From the NCBI GenBank assembly GCA_019915015.1, contig JAHBBC010000047.1:62001-126000 (forward strand): 64,000 nt of DNA, read 5' to 3'. Shown piece by piece: positions 1-11,039 of this stretch. The position numbers were made by a program, and so were the translations under genes. The stretch comes from Auriscalpium vulgare (taxonomy: Eukaryota; Basidiomycota; Agaricomycetes; Russulales; Auriscalpiaceae). The notes under the pieces were generated by a model. It made no database searches. It was not told the DNA's origin and saw only the letters and a list, made by a program, of their open reading frames with translations. Numbering within the stretch: the first letter of the stretch is position 1; every line of letters begins with the position of its first letter.

Positions 1-2938
1 ATCGGACACATACTTCTGTGCTTTGGCCTTAATACGCACAGGTATGGGCCAGTTCTGAAAATCCTGGATGCCTCGTCTGACCACTTTGTGCACAAGTGTG
101 TCAGGTTCTGCCAGGTCTGCATCCATCACGTCATAGACACGTTCGCCGGTGAGCCAGTCCGTCACTTCATATCCGTCACCCATAAACAACGCAGTAAACC
201 GCTCGTGTGGTTCGCGCCCAGCGCGCATCGCTTCATCTGGGTCGTAGTACCGCTGGAATAGCTCGCAGATGAAACGTGCAGTGGCCTCAGTGCTCGACGT
301 CTCGAGTTCTGGCCCGTCCGGCTCCGGCGATGGATATCCTGTGATGTTCACAGAGTTCACAGCAATGTCGACCCCGCGGGCTCTGTCAGCTAATTTATCG
401 ACATCCGCGAGCCGCACGCTGCCTGTGTGGACGCCTCTCGCGCCTCTTGGTGCTCGAGCGGTCTGACGCTTGGGACAATTTCGCGCCTCATGACCGGTCT
501 CTTTACAATTGAAGCACTTTCCTTCAGCGCGCAGCTGATTCTGCTCCTCGCGCGATAGCCTTGGCTGTTCCCAGCGGTTCTCAGTTCGCGGTCGCGGCGC
601 TGAGCGCCACCTCCCTTCGCGACGGTCGGTGGGTGCTCGCTCTCGAGGCTTATCCTTGGGCTTACTCTCACTGCGTCCAGCAGTTGGCTTCATATGGTTC
701 ACCTCGGGACCGCTCGCGCGGGTCGCAAATCGTCCCCAGCGTCGACCGGGAACTGAATAAGTACCTCCGCGGTCAGCATTCTCTGCTTTCAGAGACTCAT
801 GTGCAGCTTCGCTACGTGACGCATGCTTCACTAGCTTGGGAAGTGGGGTGCTCTCAGGATTAAGTCCCTTCTCAATGAGAGCGAACCGTATATACTGATG
901 GACACCTTTCCAGAATATCTGCACGAGCTGCTGATGTGTTACATCAGGGAACCGTGTCGCAAGCGATTCGAGATCACGCACGAAATCGCGGACTTTGTCT
1001 TTGCCCTGTACCGACGACATAAGCTGCTCGCGCAGACGACGCTTGAAGTCCTGCGGGAAACAGTAGTCGAGTAGACCCTCATAGATAAGCTGGATAGTCC
1101 ATTCTTCCCGTCGCTTCCCGTCGCTTCGCGACATGCTTCATGAAGAACTGACTCGCTGTCCCCGACAGGAAATTCTTAATCAACTTGACCGCCAGCTGGT
1201 CATCGAGCTCATACAGCTCGGTCCAAGTCTCAAATTCATAGCAGAATTGGTCCAACGTGTCCAGGTCTGGAGTACCTTCATACGTCGCTGGCGTCTTGAC
1301 TTGTATTCCTTTCAGCGCCGTCTTCGCCTTACGCGCTCGTCGTTTGGCCTCTTTCTTGGCCTTGCGGCTCTTCTTCTTCTTTTTCCGATGGCCCTCGCTC
1401 GAGTCGCTAGAGCTCGACGAGTCCGACGATGAAGATGAAGGTGGTGGCGACGGCGGCGGTGGTGTCCTGTCCCCAGGTGCGGGACTCGAAGCTCGACTAC
1501 TGTCCGACTCCGTTGGCCCGTTGTAACTGCTGTCATCAGACGAACTGTTGTCCTCCGAGACTACACTCAATTTTCGTCCGAACGTCTGCCTCGCAGGCGG
1601 TTTATGGAACCAAGTACCATCCGGCACCTGCGACTCTTCGCGGACATACTTGTTCGCCGGACGCTGGTTAAAGCGAGGCACCGAATCTTGCGGTCTCGGC
1701 AGTGTCGCCGCAGGCGCCTTCGAGAAATCGCGTATAAACGAAAGGTATTCTGGTCCGCGCTCCTGCGGATCCACTTTCTTACCCTTTCGCTTTTTAGTGC
1801 GATACGAATCGGTACTCGCGTTAGACCTGGGCTCAGATTTCATCGACTTGGTCGCCTTGGATTTGGAACCGGCGGCGCGTGCTGCGAGGGACGGACCAGC
1901 AGGGGGTTCTTCATCCTTCACTTCGACAATCACCGCCATCGACTGCAGCCTCGAGCGCCGTATGGCCTCCTCGAGCTGTGCTTCCTCCTCCGAGTCGCTC
2001 CACGCCATGTCTCCCGAGTCGAGCGCAGCGTCAGCACCGCTATCGGATGCAGCGGACAGGTCTGACGCACTCAACAAGCTCAAGTCAGGCTCGACGTCCT
2101 CAATTTTAACTTGAGTTGCAGCAGCAGGCAGTATCCAGGAACGCGGGATTGTACCCAGTGTGTCCTTGTCCAACGACAAGTCAAACCATGACTGGAAGAA
2201 CTGTGAATTATCAAGGTCTTTTATATTGACAGTGTTAACCTTGTACTGTGGTACACGACGCGAGCGCCCGACGCTGACTTTAGCTCCGAAGTCGCGCTCG
2301 TAGCGCTCGACTTCCTCGACCTGCTCCGACGCATTGGTCTCGATGTCGGTGCTCTGCGCATCGACGTCCGTCGTCGTCGTGGGCGCGGGGACGTCTCCCT
2401 CGCCGCCCTTCTCGTGCGCTCCGGTGTCGCCTACCTGCGTCGGTACGATTGCGACGGGCGCGGCGCTTTGGCGTGCAGGCTGCACAGCCTCGCGCGGGGC
2501 TGACACGGGCTTGTTCCGGCCCTGGGTGCCCGAGCCCGGCGCCGGCTTAGGTAACGCCGGGCGCCTCGTGCTGATGGGGGCAGCGCCTCGTGTAACAGCG
2601 ACGCCCGCAGCGGGCGACCCGCCGCGCAGCACACTGGCGAAGCTGCGAGTGACGCGGCCGCCGCTCTGAGTCGGCCCACGGTCGCCAACACCCCAGCGCG
2701 ATGCCAACTGGGCGGTGCCGTGCGACCGTTCCGCTCGTACGGAGGAGGCTCCAGCTGTCGACGCAGCGCGATGCGCGCGGACATGGCTGTCCTCTTTCAC
2801 TCCGCCCTTCTCCTCGGCAGCGTCCTTCGCTCGCACGAGTTCCGGGTCATCCTCCAGGAGGCGCTTGCGCGTCGTCTCCGAGGGCACTGACTGTACTGAC
2901 TTACCTTTCTTCTGGGAAGCCGTAGTACGCTTCGACAT
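1..2938 (-). pseudogene. Ty3/gypsy Gag (5' part of Gag-Pol), frameshifted
   Basis: The ATG at 2938 opens a 619-aa frame to 1079. It has a long Ser/Pro/Lys-rich N-terminal region and ends in a retrotransposon Gag domain (FLSGTASQFFMKHV near 1130-1180). The frame is then broken by a perfect 10-bp tandem duplication at 1107-1126. In the neighbouring frame Gag continues without a stop to the window edge and carries a CCHC zinc knuckle at about 467-530 (CFNCKETGHEARNCPKR), which binds the genomic RNA in this family. Gag forms the virus-like particle of LTR retrotransposons. The C-terminal part runs out of the window, so protease and reverse transcriptase cannot be judged. Gag is well supported; the copy is defective unless the duplication is an assembly error. 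Confidence 0.85.
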
Positions 2939-2952
2939 GTCTAGAATACCTG

Positions 2953-3360
2953 CAGGATAGAATAGTAAGAACGTTCAAAATATAGATAGCGTGTGCGGGT
3001 GATCAGTCCGACACGGGTTTGGGGAAAAGAGAATAGAAAAAGCGAACTAAACACTCAAAAAATGTGAGCCTAACGGCCTCTCGATATAATCTTGATGCTT
3101 GTGAGCTTGAAGATGTTCGAGAGTAGCTGCTAGAACACGGGTTGCAAGGGAGAGAGTTCAGTCAAACCAGAACAGAGTGGGGGATAGTTCGGGTTCAAGA
3201 GAGTCTAGCTAGATACAAACACCTAGCTAGCTATGTATACTACTTACTAATCTACTGATTTCCGGGTGATAACAAGTCCGCCGGGAGGCGGACACGCAAC
3301 TCCTGCCGAAACGAGGAGTCAGCGGCGGGAACTGAGGTGAGTCGGCGCGCGGGCGTTACA
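2953..3360 (-). repeat. Candidate 5' LTR of the minus-strand gypsy element
   Basis: Read on the minus strand, this stretch lies directly upstream of gag. It begins TGTAACGCCC at 3360, an LTR-like TG start, and seems to end near CCTGCA, about 15 bases before the gag ATG. Position 3361 is already integrase sequence of another element, so 3360/3361 is the insertion junction. The inner border and the primer binding site are estimates; the second LTR lies outside the window. Confidence 0.5.
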
Positions 3361-4355
3361 CAAGCGGCGGATTCAAATACATCGTGCAAGGACGCTGCTC
3401 CGTAACCCACTATCCGGAGTGGAGAATGCTAAGGGCGGAGACGGCGGACGCCATCGCGAAATGGATTTTCGAAGACGTCTTGTGCCGGTGGGGCGCCCTG
3501 CGAGAAGTGGTCACGGACAACGGCGCACCGTTCGTGTCGGCCTTGGAATCCCTGTCGCATAAGTATGGAGTCCGGCACATTCGAATATCGGGATATAATT
3601 CGCGAGCCAACGGAATAGTCGAGCGGTCTCACTTCGACGTACGTCAAGCGCTCTACAAGGCAGCCGATGGAAATGCTGCAAAATGGTCCTCGGTCGCGTA
3701 CTCGGTATTCTGGTCGGACAGGATAACGATCAGGCGGAGGATGGGCTGCTCGCCATACTTCGCGGTAACAGGAACGCAGCCGCTAATGCCGCTGGATATC
3801 ATCAAGGCTTCATACTTGATGCCTCCGCCCGAGTCTCTACTGTCTTCCACAGACCTCATAGCGCGCAGGGCAATTGCCCTACAAAAGAGAAAAGCGCAGC
3901 TAAGGACCATCCACGACAAAGTCTTTGAAGCGCGACGTATCGCGGCGGTAAAATTTGAACGTGACCACGAAGCGACGATTCGCGACTACAATTTCAAGAG
4001 AGGCGACTTGGTCCTCCTACGGTTCACGCGGTACGAGAAGTCATTAGATCGCAAAATGCTTCCGCGCTACGATGGACCGTTCGTGGTAATTGGCCGACGG
4101 AAAGGAGGACCTTACGTGCTTGCGGACCTCCACGGTGCGCTCTTCGACCGACCGGTCGCGGAGTTTCGCGTCCTGCCTTACTTCGCGCGAACGAACATTG
4201 CGCTGCCAGAGTTGCCCGAATTTCTGGACGTCCCACAGTCCAGGGTGGACGAGCTACTTCATGAAGATAGGCAGGATCACGAGGTCATTCATGAAGAGGA
4301 AGCAGACGACCCCACCCGGGAAGACGATGACAAGGACGACGAGATCACCGTCTAA
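3361..4355 (+). pseudogene. Ty3/gypsy integrase, C-terminal fragment
   Basis: The frame is open from the insertion junction (GGFKYIVQ...) to a stop at 4353-4355. It holds the distal part of a retroviral-type integrase core: the second catalytic Asp (VVTDNG, near 3510) and the Glu (NGIVERSH, near 3612). A C-terminal region follows (GDLVLLRF, then LPRYDGPFVVIGRRKGGPYVL), as in Ty3/gypsy integrases, and an acidic tail. The zinc-binding N-terminus and first catalytic Asp are missing because another gypsy element interrupts it at 3360. The integrase inserts element DNA into the genome; this piece cannot work alone. Strand is opposite to the gag at 1-2938. Confidence 0.85.
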
Positions 4356-4402
4356 AAAGTACCGCCCAGCACTACGGCGACTGAGGACAGTCGATATTTC
4401 AG

Positions 4403-4413
4403 TTGGGGGGAGG
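4403..4413 (+). other. Polypurine tract of the older gypsy element
   Basis: TTGGGGGGAGG lies 48 bases after the integrase stop, where the plus-strand primer and start of the 3' LTR are expected. The following 4414-4827 is probably 3' LTR or UTR remnant; I see no gene in it. The same context (ggacagt..ttcagttggggggag) recurs at 9674-9700. Confidence 0.5.
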
Positions 4414-4827
4414 ATTAGACGGTGGTATTTAGGACTGAACAGCTGGAAGTACGGATGGAGACGAGTCAGGACGATAAGTCGAGGTCGCGAGCGCTAGCGA
4501 AGCTCGGACTGGGCAGGCACCGACTAAGGCTTCAAGGGTCTGGAACAAGGCTGAGGTCGCGCCGGAAACGCGATAGGACATGCTCACACTGTGACACAAG
4601 CAATTGACTCTATTCACAACATAGCAGGATAGCAAATTCTATGTACACAGCAAAGAGGTAGCGACGGATAGCGAACAACTATGAACAGACCGATAACGAG
4701 CGGACAACACGACAGCGAGACGCCGAAACCCCCACCTAGGACACGAGGAACGCCCCCCGCATCGAAGCACCAAGGCCCTCTGCTGTTGAAGCAGGGGCGA
4801 CTCCTTTTGAAGAAGGCTCGCAAGCGG

Positions 4828-6528
4828 CTAAACGGCGGGCGCGGGGTCAGCGGGACCATCAGCCGCGGCGGAGGGCGGCGTGCCGACATCCTCGAAGGAG
4901 GGAGCGGCGGCGGTAGGCATGGTAGGGCCGGGGGCAGGGTCCGACGCGGGAGGAGCGGCAGAGGCGAGCGGCGAGAAGGGCGCAGCGGGAGCAACCGGAG
5001 GCACGGGGGAAGGAAGGCGAGAAGCGCGACCGACGAGAGGCACGACGGCGGCGCTAAGCAGCGGGAGAGAAGAGGCGATGAGAGCCGACGAGGGTGGCGC
5101 GAGGGGGAGGCGCGAGGCAGGCCTGGCCGGCGCGGGAGAAGCGGCACGCGACGCGGGGGGAGCAGGGAGAGGGAGGCGGCGCGGCGGATCGAAGGGGCCA
5201 ACCTGCGGCGAGATGAGGCCCCCGGCAGGCGCAGGGAACGCGGGGTCGCCGAGCTGCTGCAGGGTCCGCCAGACCCAGTTCCGCTCAGCGACGATGCCGC
5301 GGGCCCGGGCGTCGAGCGTCGCGTAGTTGACGCTGATGGTGTTGAGCTCCTCCGTGAGCGCGTTGTAGGTCCGGAAAAGCTGCGGCGGGGAGTCGTAGCG
5401 GAGGATGGGGACGGCGCCGGCAGGGTCGGGGTGGTCGGCCCAGTCGAAGGCGGAGGACCGGGGACGGACATGGATGCCGGCAGGGTCGACATCCTGCGAG
5501 ACTCCGTCGCTGCCCACCACGTAGAAGTGCGTCCCGCGGACGCCGTCGTCGCACTTGTGGTGGCCCACGAAGCAGCGATGGCACTGGCGGCCGCTGACGT
5601 CCGTGAAGAAGCACGTGGGGTGGGAGTCCATCGTGGCGCAGCGGTAGCAGGGGGCGGAAGCCTGAGGGTCGGAGTGTGAGCGGCGCAACACGACGGACAA
5701 GAAAAGGGCGACGTACCTGAAGGCGGCGGCCCGGGAAGGTGTCAGCGACGGGGATCTTGGCGCCCTTGACGGAGGTGGAAGGGTCGGCGGCGGGCGCGGG
5801 GGAGCCGGCCTCGGAAGAGGGGACAGTGGCGGCGGGCGGAGGCACGAGGGAGCCGGAGGGGACGTTGGCGGGGCGCTTGGAACTGCGGACGGCTTTGCCC
5901 TTGCCCTTCGACTTGGCGGCGGCGGGGACTGATCGGGGGGCGGGGAGTTTGGTGGCGCCGCGGGTGCGCTGCGCAACGGGCTCCTGCGGGTCCCCCGCCT
6001 CATCTAGCTCGTCGACCTCGGCCTCGGCGTCAGCCTCGGAGGGGGCGGACTCGCGGTTGCGCTTGGTGGGCGGCGGGGAAGCGCGGGCGGCGGCGCGGTG
6101 AGGCGTGGAGGAGACCGGGGGGCGGACAGAAGGCGCGGGGAGGGCACTGTCGGCGCGGGCCCGCTTGCCAGCCTGACGGGAGAGGGGAGCAGCGACGGGA
6201 GTGGAGTAGGGGATGGCGGGTGAGGACGGCGTGGGGGAGAGGCCGGAGGACGGCCAGGCGTCGACAACGGCGGACACGGCCCCGATCCTGTCCAGCACCT
6301 CGGACGGCGGGGGGTCCTCCCCCAACACCTCAGCATAGGCGGACTGGACACAAGGGAGGGTCAGCAGAGCGTCGGGAGCGAGAGGCCGTGGGCACTCACC
6401 GTGGCCGACTCCCAGTTTGCGGCGAACTCACCGTAGTGGGCGGAGTCGACTGTGGGGAGGGAGGCGACGAGCGCTTCTACGGCGGACAGCCGTTTCCTGA
6501 GGTTGATAGGGCGGGAGAACGCAGACAT
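4828..6528 (-). CDS. Uncharacterised protein with Zn2Cys6-like cysteine cluster
   Basis: Three exons on the minus strand: 6400-6528, 5717-6343 and 4828-5661 (introns 57 and 55 nt, GTGAGT..CAG and GTACGT..CAG). Phases fit and give 529 aa. Residues 1-43 are a short conserved-looking start. Residues 44-252 are low-complexity, with an acidic patch (EADAEAEVDELDEAGD) and Lys/Arg-rich pieces. Exon 3 opens with cysteines spaced C-x2-C-x8-C-x9-C-x2-C-x6-C. This is close to the fungal Zn2Cys6 DNA-binding cluster (C-x2-C-x6-C-x5-12-C-x2-C-x6-8-C) except for the x8 spacing. The C-terminal third is Pro/Ala/Ser-rich. DNA binding is inference. It is the last of three tandem minus-strand genes. Confidence 0.65.
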
Positions 6529-6807
6529 GGCCAGGGAAGGGGGGAGATAGGGAGAGGTGAGGGGAGGAAAGAGAGAGACGGAGAGGTCGAGGCGCAACGC
6601 GTCGCGTTAAGACGGGGCGCCGCGCCAGCGTGTGGGTTTTTGCTTCCGACGTGGAAGCAGAGCGGGCCCGCCGGGCCGCGACAGGTGCGGCGCTTACCTT
6701 CACACGGCTTAGCGAGCGTTCGCGCGTGAGTCAAGAAGAAGGGATAGGGAACGGAATGGCATTACTGGGCCCTAAGGGCGCCTTGGGCAAATTACAGGAA
6801 TCGCTCG

Positions 6808-8046
6808 CTACGCGGGCGCACCGGACCCAGACGCGCCATTGGGCGCGGGAGTCCGGGCGCGGTTACCCCCATTCCTACGACCAGCCCGTCGACTCAGGGC
6901 ATCAGGAGGCCTCGGGCCCACGACCTCAACAAGGTTGGGAACCCCCCACGAGAACGCGATAGAGCCGCGGCGGATGACTCGGTGAGTAAGCGGCGGGAAG
7001 GGAAGGGCGGTAAGCATACGGCGCATAGGACCGGCACCGGCGAGGTGGTCGAGGACCGCGGCAACTTCGCAGGCATCGTACAGCAGCTTTCCCGCGGTGC
7101 CTTCGAGGCGAGTGACGGCGTGGCGCAGGTGGCTGGCGTTCAATTGGTCCGCCCAAACGAAGTCGCGAAGCTCCGCGACCAACTTGAGGCCGGGAACGAG
7201 ATAGTCGGCGGCCTCACGGACGTTCACACGATGGGCAGCCTGCAACGAGGGACTCGCGGCCGCAAGGAAGTCGAGGACGCCAATGTCGCGGGGGTGGGTC
7301 ATTCCGATCACGGCGCGGTTCAAGGGGAGCATGAGGGCCCCGACCAGCCCGTCGGCGTGGTCGAGGTCGTCACTCAAACGATCGAGGTCGCGAAGGAATA
7401 ACTCGGCAACACGGGTGGCAAGGCCGTCGGGACGGGGGGCAAACTCGGGGCCGAACAGCGCTGCCAAGTTGACCTCGAAAGTTGCCCGGCCGTGAAGTTG
7501 GTGACGGTACAGCAACCAAACGGAGCGCTCCACCAGGTGGGCCAAGGAGTCCACATGGACCACGTGAGGAAGCAGAGCGACGCTGGGTGGCTGCCCCGGG
7601 GCGTTGTCCCCTCCGAACGGAATATTTCCTACGATATTCGCGCGAATGGGGGCGGTTTGTTCGTACGTTTCGGGAAATCGCTCCGCTAGGTAGGAGAGCG
7701 TCGAGACGACGGTCATGGACGCGAGGGCCGGTAGGGTAAAATGCGACGTCTCGCGATGGTCCTGCTGAAAAGGGGGGAAGAAGCGAAGACAACGTCAGTA
7801 CGAGGCCGGGATGAGGGAAAAGAGGGCCGCGGGACGACGCACCAATAGGTCGGAGATCTCCTGAAGCCAGGCAACGGCGGCCGCGGGAAATGAGGAAGCG
7901 TCGGCACCAGGCAAGGGCACCTCAACCGGATGTATCAACAGCTGGTACAGCCGGAAACGCGAAAACGCGCGGAGTAGGACGGCCTGCATGTGGAGGAGGT
8001 AGTCGGACGGACTGGGGCGTTGAGGGTTTTTTTTGGAAAAGGCCAT
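6808..8046 (-). CDS. Uncharacterised 386-aa protein
   Basis: Two exons, 7843-8046 and 6808-7764, joined over a 78-nt intron with a GTGCGT donor, a TACTGAC branch-like site and a TTTTCAG acceptor. Phase is 0 on both sides. The start is the ATG at 8046 (MAFSKKNP). The product is mostly helical-looking, without cysteine clusters, signal peptide or clear membrane segment, and ends in a basic Gly/Arg/Ala-rich tail. I do not recognise a domain. It lies about 280 bp downstream of the 381-aa gene and 280 bp upstream of the Zn-cluster gene, all on one strand; its size is close to that of its upstream neighbour, but I could not show that they are related. Confidence 0.6.
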
Positions 8047-8329
8047 CGTCGCAGCCCCCTCATATAGGCGGCGCGAGTAGGGGAAGAGGCACACCATTGC
8101 GGCGTCGCGATACAGCGCGAAGACCAAAACACGAGGGTCTCGCCGGAGTTCCGGCCAACGTGGGTTATCGCGACAGATCGCGACCCAGACGGAGCCTCCG
8201 GCATGGGCCCAGGAGCTTATCGCAAGGCATCGCGAAACGTGGCACAGGGACAGGGGGAAGCCGCACATGGCTCCTGGTTCCATTTCAATAGCTATGGAAC
8301 ATTCTACAGACATTGGCCCAGGAATATAC

Positions 8330-9576
8330 CTATTCCTCGCGCTCCATCAGAAGCTCGATCACCTCTCCCTCCTCGACTTCTTCCGAGCTGGCGATGGGCG
8401 GCGGTATCTCCCCGGCGTAGGTAGGAGACGCGGAGGGGGCCGTCGGCGCTGGTACCGTGGGGTGCGCGGGGAAGGGAAGAGGGCCCGGCTGGTCCGAGGG
8501 ATGGACTATGGCATCGAAGCCTAGGGGTATCTCAGCTATGGCTTGGGAGGAGGAGATGTGCGAGAGGCGCGCAGAACTGATCTGCTCGATGGCAAATCCA
8601 GGCCACGCTGATATCCTGGACCAGGAAGTCTGCGGGCTGGAGGTTGGCCAGGAGGCGGGATCCTAATCCCCATGCGTCCAGCATCCCGCCCATACAGGTT
8701 GCCATCGCGGCCCAGCGCATGTCGAGGCGATCCAACACCAGTGGCCAGTCCGCCCAAATATCGCGAAACGTGTCGAAGGCCTCAGAAATGGTGGTAAAGT
8801 CCCGTAACATATCCACCGAGTCCTCCGCGAGGCCCCCCAACAGGTAGTACACCACGCCCGTGGTGAGGCGGCCCGCGTAGGCACGAGAGTGGGGGGAGCT
8901 GGAGGCACCACGGACGTGGTAGGCCAGGGCGCGGCACACGGCGTCTTCGCGGGTAATAACAAACATCCCATGGACGGCCCGGGCGTCGAAATCACGTAGG
9001 AGCCAGCTCTGCATCCCCTGAGGACGCAGGGTGGGGAAGGCGCCATGCAACTCCGTGATTTCATGGAGGTAGGATTCGACAGAACCGTCTCCGAAGTAGT
9101 ACACGGTCCAGAGCCCAGTCTCCACGATGGTGATCAAGACGTGGAGTTCCGCGTCGGTAGCGTCGGCGGGGAAAGGGGAGAACATCTGGGACCACCGCGG
9201 GCTGGCGCGCGCTGAGTCGGGGAGGGTACGCATGAGGGTGCCCTCGAAGCGCTGGGCAAGAGGGGCGGACGCCGGAACGAGCTTCACCATGAACTCGAGG
9301 ATCGGCGAGGTGAAGTGGAAGGCAAGATCGCGCAGGCTGCGGGACGCGCGGATTGAAGAAAGGGTCTGGAATTGAGTTCATCATCAGCCAAGCCGGGAAA
9401 AGACGCGGTCGGGGACCAGCACGCACCACAAGCTGGTTGACTTTGTCGGCCCACTCTAGACGTAGCGCAACCTCCCGTTCGGCATCCCCAAGGTCAAAAC
9501 CAGCGAAGGGGGCCTGCGTCAACAGGCGGAGGAGGTCGAGGTTGTCGGCGGTGGCAGACGCTGCGGGGAGGGACAT
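8330..9576 (-). CDS. Uncharacterised 381-aa protein
   Basis: Three exons: 9427-9576, 8622-9365 and 8330-8581. The first intron is canonical (GTGCGT, CTGATGA branch, CCAG). The second is only 40 nt with a GTCCAG donor and is less certain; without it the protein stops at 8532 with another C-terminus. The 50-aa first exon starts MSLPAASATADN. The middle is a helical domain of about 250 aa. The tail is Pro-rich, then acidic (SSEEVEEGEVIELL). No known domain is recognised. It is the first gene of a three-gene tandem array in a very GC-rich stretch between two gypsy-like polypurine tracts. Confidence 0.6.
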
Positions 9577-9690
9577 CGCGGGACAGAAATCGGCAAAGGG
9601 ATGCTACAAGCGACGTTATCGCGAAAGGTCGCGAGCCCTTATATGCGCTTCCGCACGGTTCCTGGCAACTGGGGACAGTTGCAGTTTCAG

Positions 9691-9700
9691 TTGGGGGGAG
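9691..9700 (+). other. Second gypsy-like polypurine tract
   Basis: TTGGGGGGAG is preceded by GGACAGTTGCAGTTTCAG, close to the context of the tract at 4403. The 9701-10430 stretch behind it is GC-rich, holds no convincing gene, and may be LTR remnant. No second integrase fragment precedes it; the minus-strand genes do. Confidence 0.35.
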
Positions 9701-10435
9701 AAATGATAGGTTCAGGCCGCGGGCAAGCGTGTAGCGAGACGTCGCGAGACGGGGAAGCAGCATGCGAGGCGCAGGGTCGCGGGAGCGGGGGTGATGGGAA
9801 CGTGGTCCGGCGACCCAGGAGCAACCGGGACTGGCGACGGAACGGATCACCGGAACGGGCTAGATCGGGAGGGCTTAGCGACGTAGGTAGAGCCACTACT
9901 TAGGGAGCTGCGCGAGACGTAGCAACCCAATCAACCTGTGGGCGGCGCAAGCCACCCACACCCTTTACCTCACAGAAACTGTAGCCTGAGGCGCTACCAG
10001 ACTTAGGAAGGAAGGACCCCACCGATGTGGGAACAGGTAGGCAGGCGGACAGGCAAGAGGGGGTGCGACGGCCCATAGGCGGACGCTTCGCACACGGGTG
10101 CGAAGCACTCGGAGGAGGATCCCGTAGAAGGCATCCCCAGGCAGGTGAGTGTTTAGTTTGGTGTTTAGGCGGTAGGAGGTGGCCCCGCATGACCACGGGG
10201 AGGGCACGAAGCGCAACAGCAACACGAACACCTTCCCCCTCAGCAAGTCTAGTCACCCGGACTGGATCGCGACGTATAGGAGGCAGTGTTGGTGGTTGTT
10301 GTCCTGTGAGGCACTCGCCGCACGCCCCGCTAGGGTCCGTCCCGGGTGATAGCGTATCAGCGCAACGAATCGCGCCGCGTTTGTTGATTGACACGTGACG
10401 CTCAGTAAAAACGAAAGTCGCCTGCTAGTCACGAC

Positions 10436-10463
10436 ACGGTCCTGTCAGAGCTGTGAGGACCGT
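10436..10463. repeat. Inverted repeat, 8-bp arms
   Basis: ACGGTCCT and AGGACCGT flank a 12-base loop, giving a perfect short stem. It may be part of a transposon end; there is no other evidence of function. Confidence 0.4.
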
Positions 10464-10519
10464 GGTAGGACAAATCGGCATGCCTGTGGACCAAGCATGA
10501 CGCTACCGGTCCTGTTGTC

Positions 10520-10560
10520 GTCCCATCAATTTCATTTGAAATTTGACAGTTTGATGGGAC
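10520..10560. repeat. Inverted repeat, 10-bp arms
   Basis: GTCCCATCAA and TTGATGGGAC are perfect complements 21 bases apart, with an inner ATTTCA/TGAAAT pair. The surrounding 10464-10800 has many AGTC/GTCC words and no gene I can support. It could be a small MITE-like element or a terminator-like hairpin. Confidence 0.45.
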
Positions 10561-10906
10561 GTAGTCATGCAATGGTTAGTTGTAAGTCACTGAGCAGTCC
10601 ACTCTCAGTCCAATTGACAGCTACCCCGTGAGTCGCTCACGTCCTGCCGCGGTCGTGCCTAGTCATCTCCTAGTCCTTCGCTAGTCCTTCGCCAGTCCTG
10701 TCTGATGGTCCACCAGTAGTCCTCCTACAGTCCACGCGAGAAATTTGTCATCCCTGATCGTCTGATATTCCCCCGACAGTCTTCTTACAGTCGTATCCAG
10801 GTCATGTCTCCGTCCATTCAACACGGCATCAAGGTCCATCAACAGTCCTATTTCGTCGCATCACAGTCACCCACAAGTCAGGTCGTAGTCCAAGAAACTA
10901 CCGCTC

Positions 10907-10985
10907 CCGCCGCCGCCGCTCCCGCGCCCGCTCCCGCCGCCCCCGCCCCCGCGCCCGCTCCCGCCGCCCCCGCCGCCCCCCGCCC
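10907..10985 (+). repeat. C-rich low-complexity tract
   Basis: CCCGCGCCCGCTCCCGCC-type simple sequence that would read as an Ala/Pro run if translated from an ATG at 10804. I treat it as simple sequence. A similar C-rich tract lies at 23454-23560; both are next to fields of CACTRTAGTG motifs. Confidence 0.7.
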
Positions 10986-11039
10986 CAACACTGGGGAGTA
11001 GTTTAGTGGACTAACAGCCTACAGTAGTAACATGAGTGT

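Noticed and set aside
4614..6328. Overlapping plus- and minus-strand frames in other phases over the 4.8-6.5 kb gene
   Set aside because: Only the three-exon minus-strand chain has fitting introns and a cysteine motif; the others are shadows of GC-rich coding sequence.
10804..11001. Small frame with Ala/Pro run
   Set aside because: Produced by the C-rich simple tract; nothing else supports a gene.
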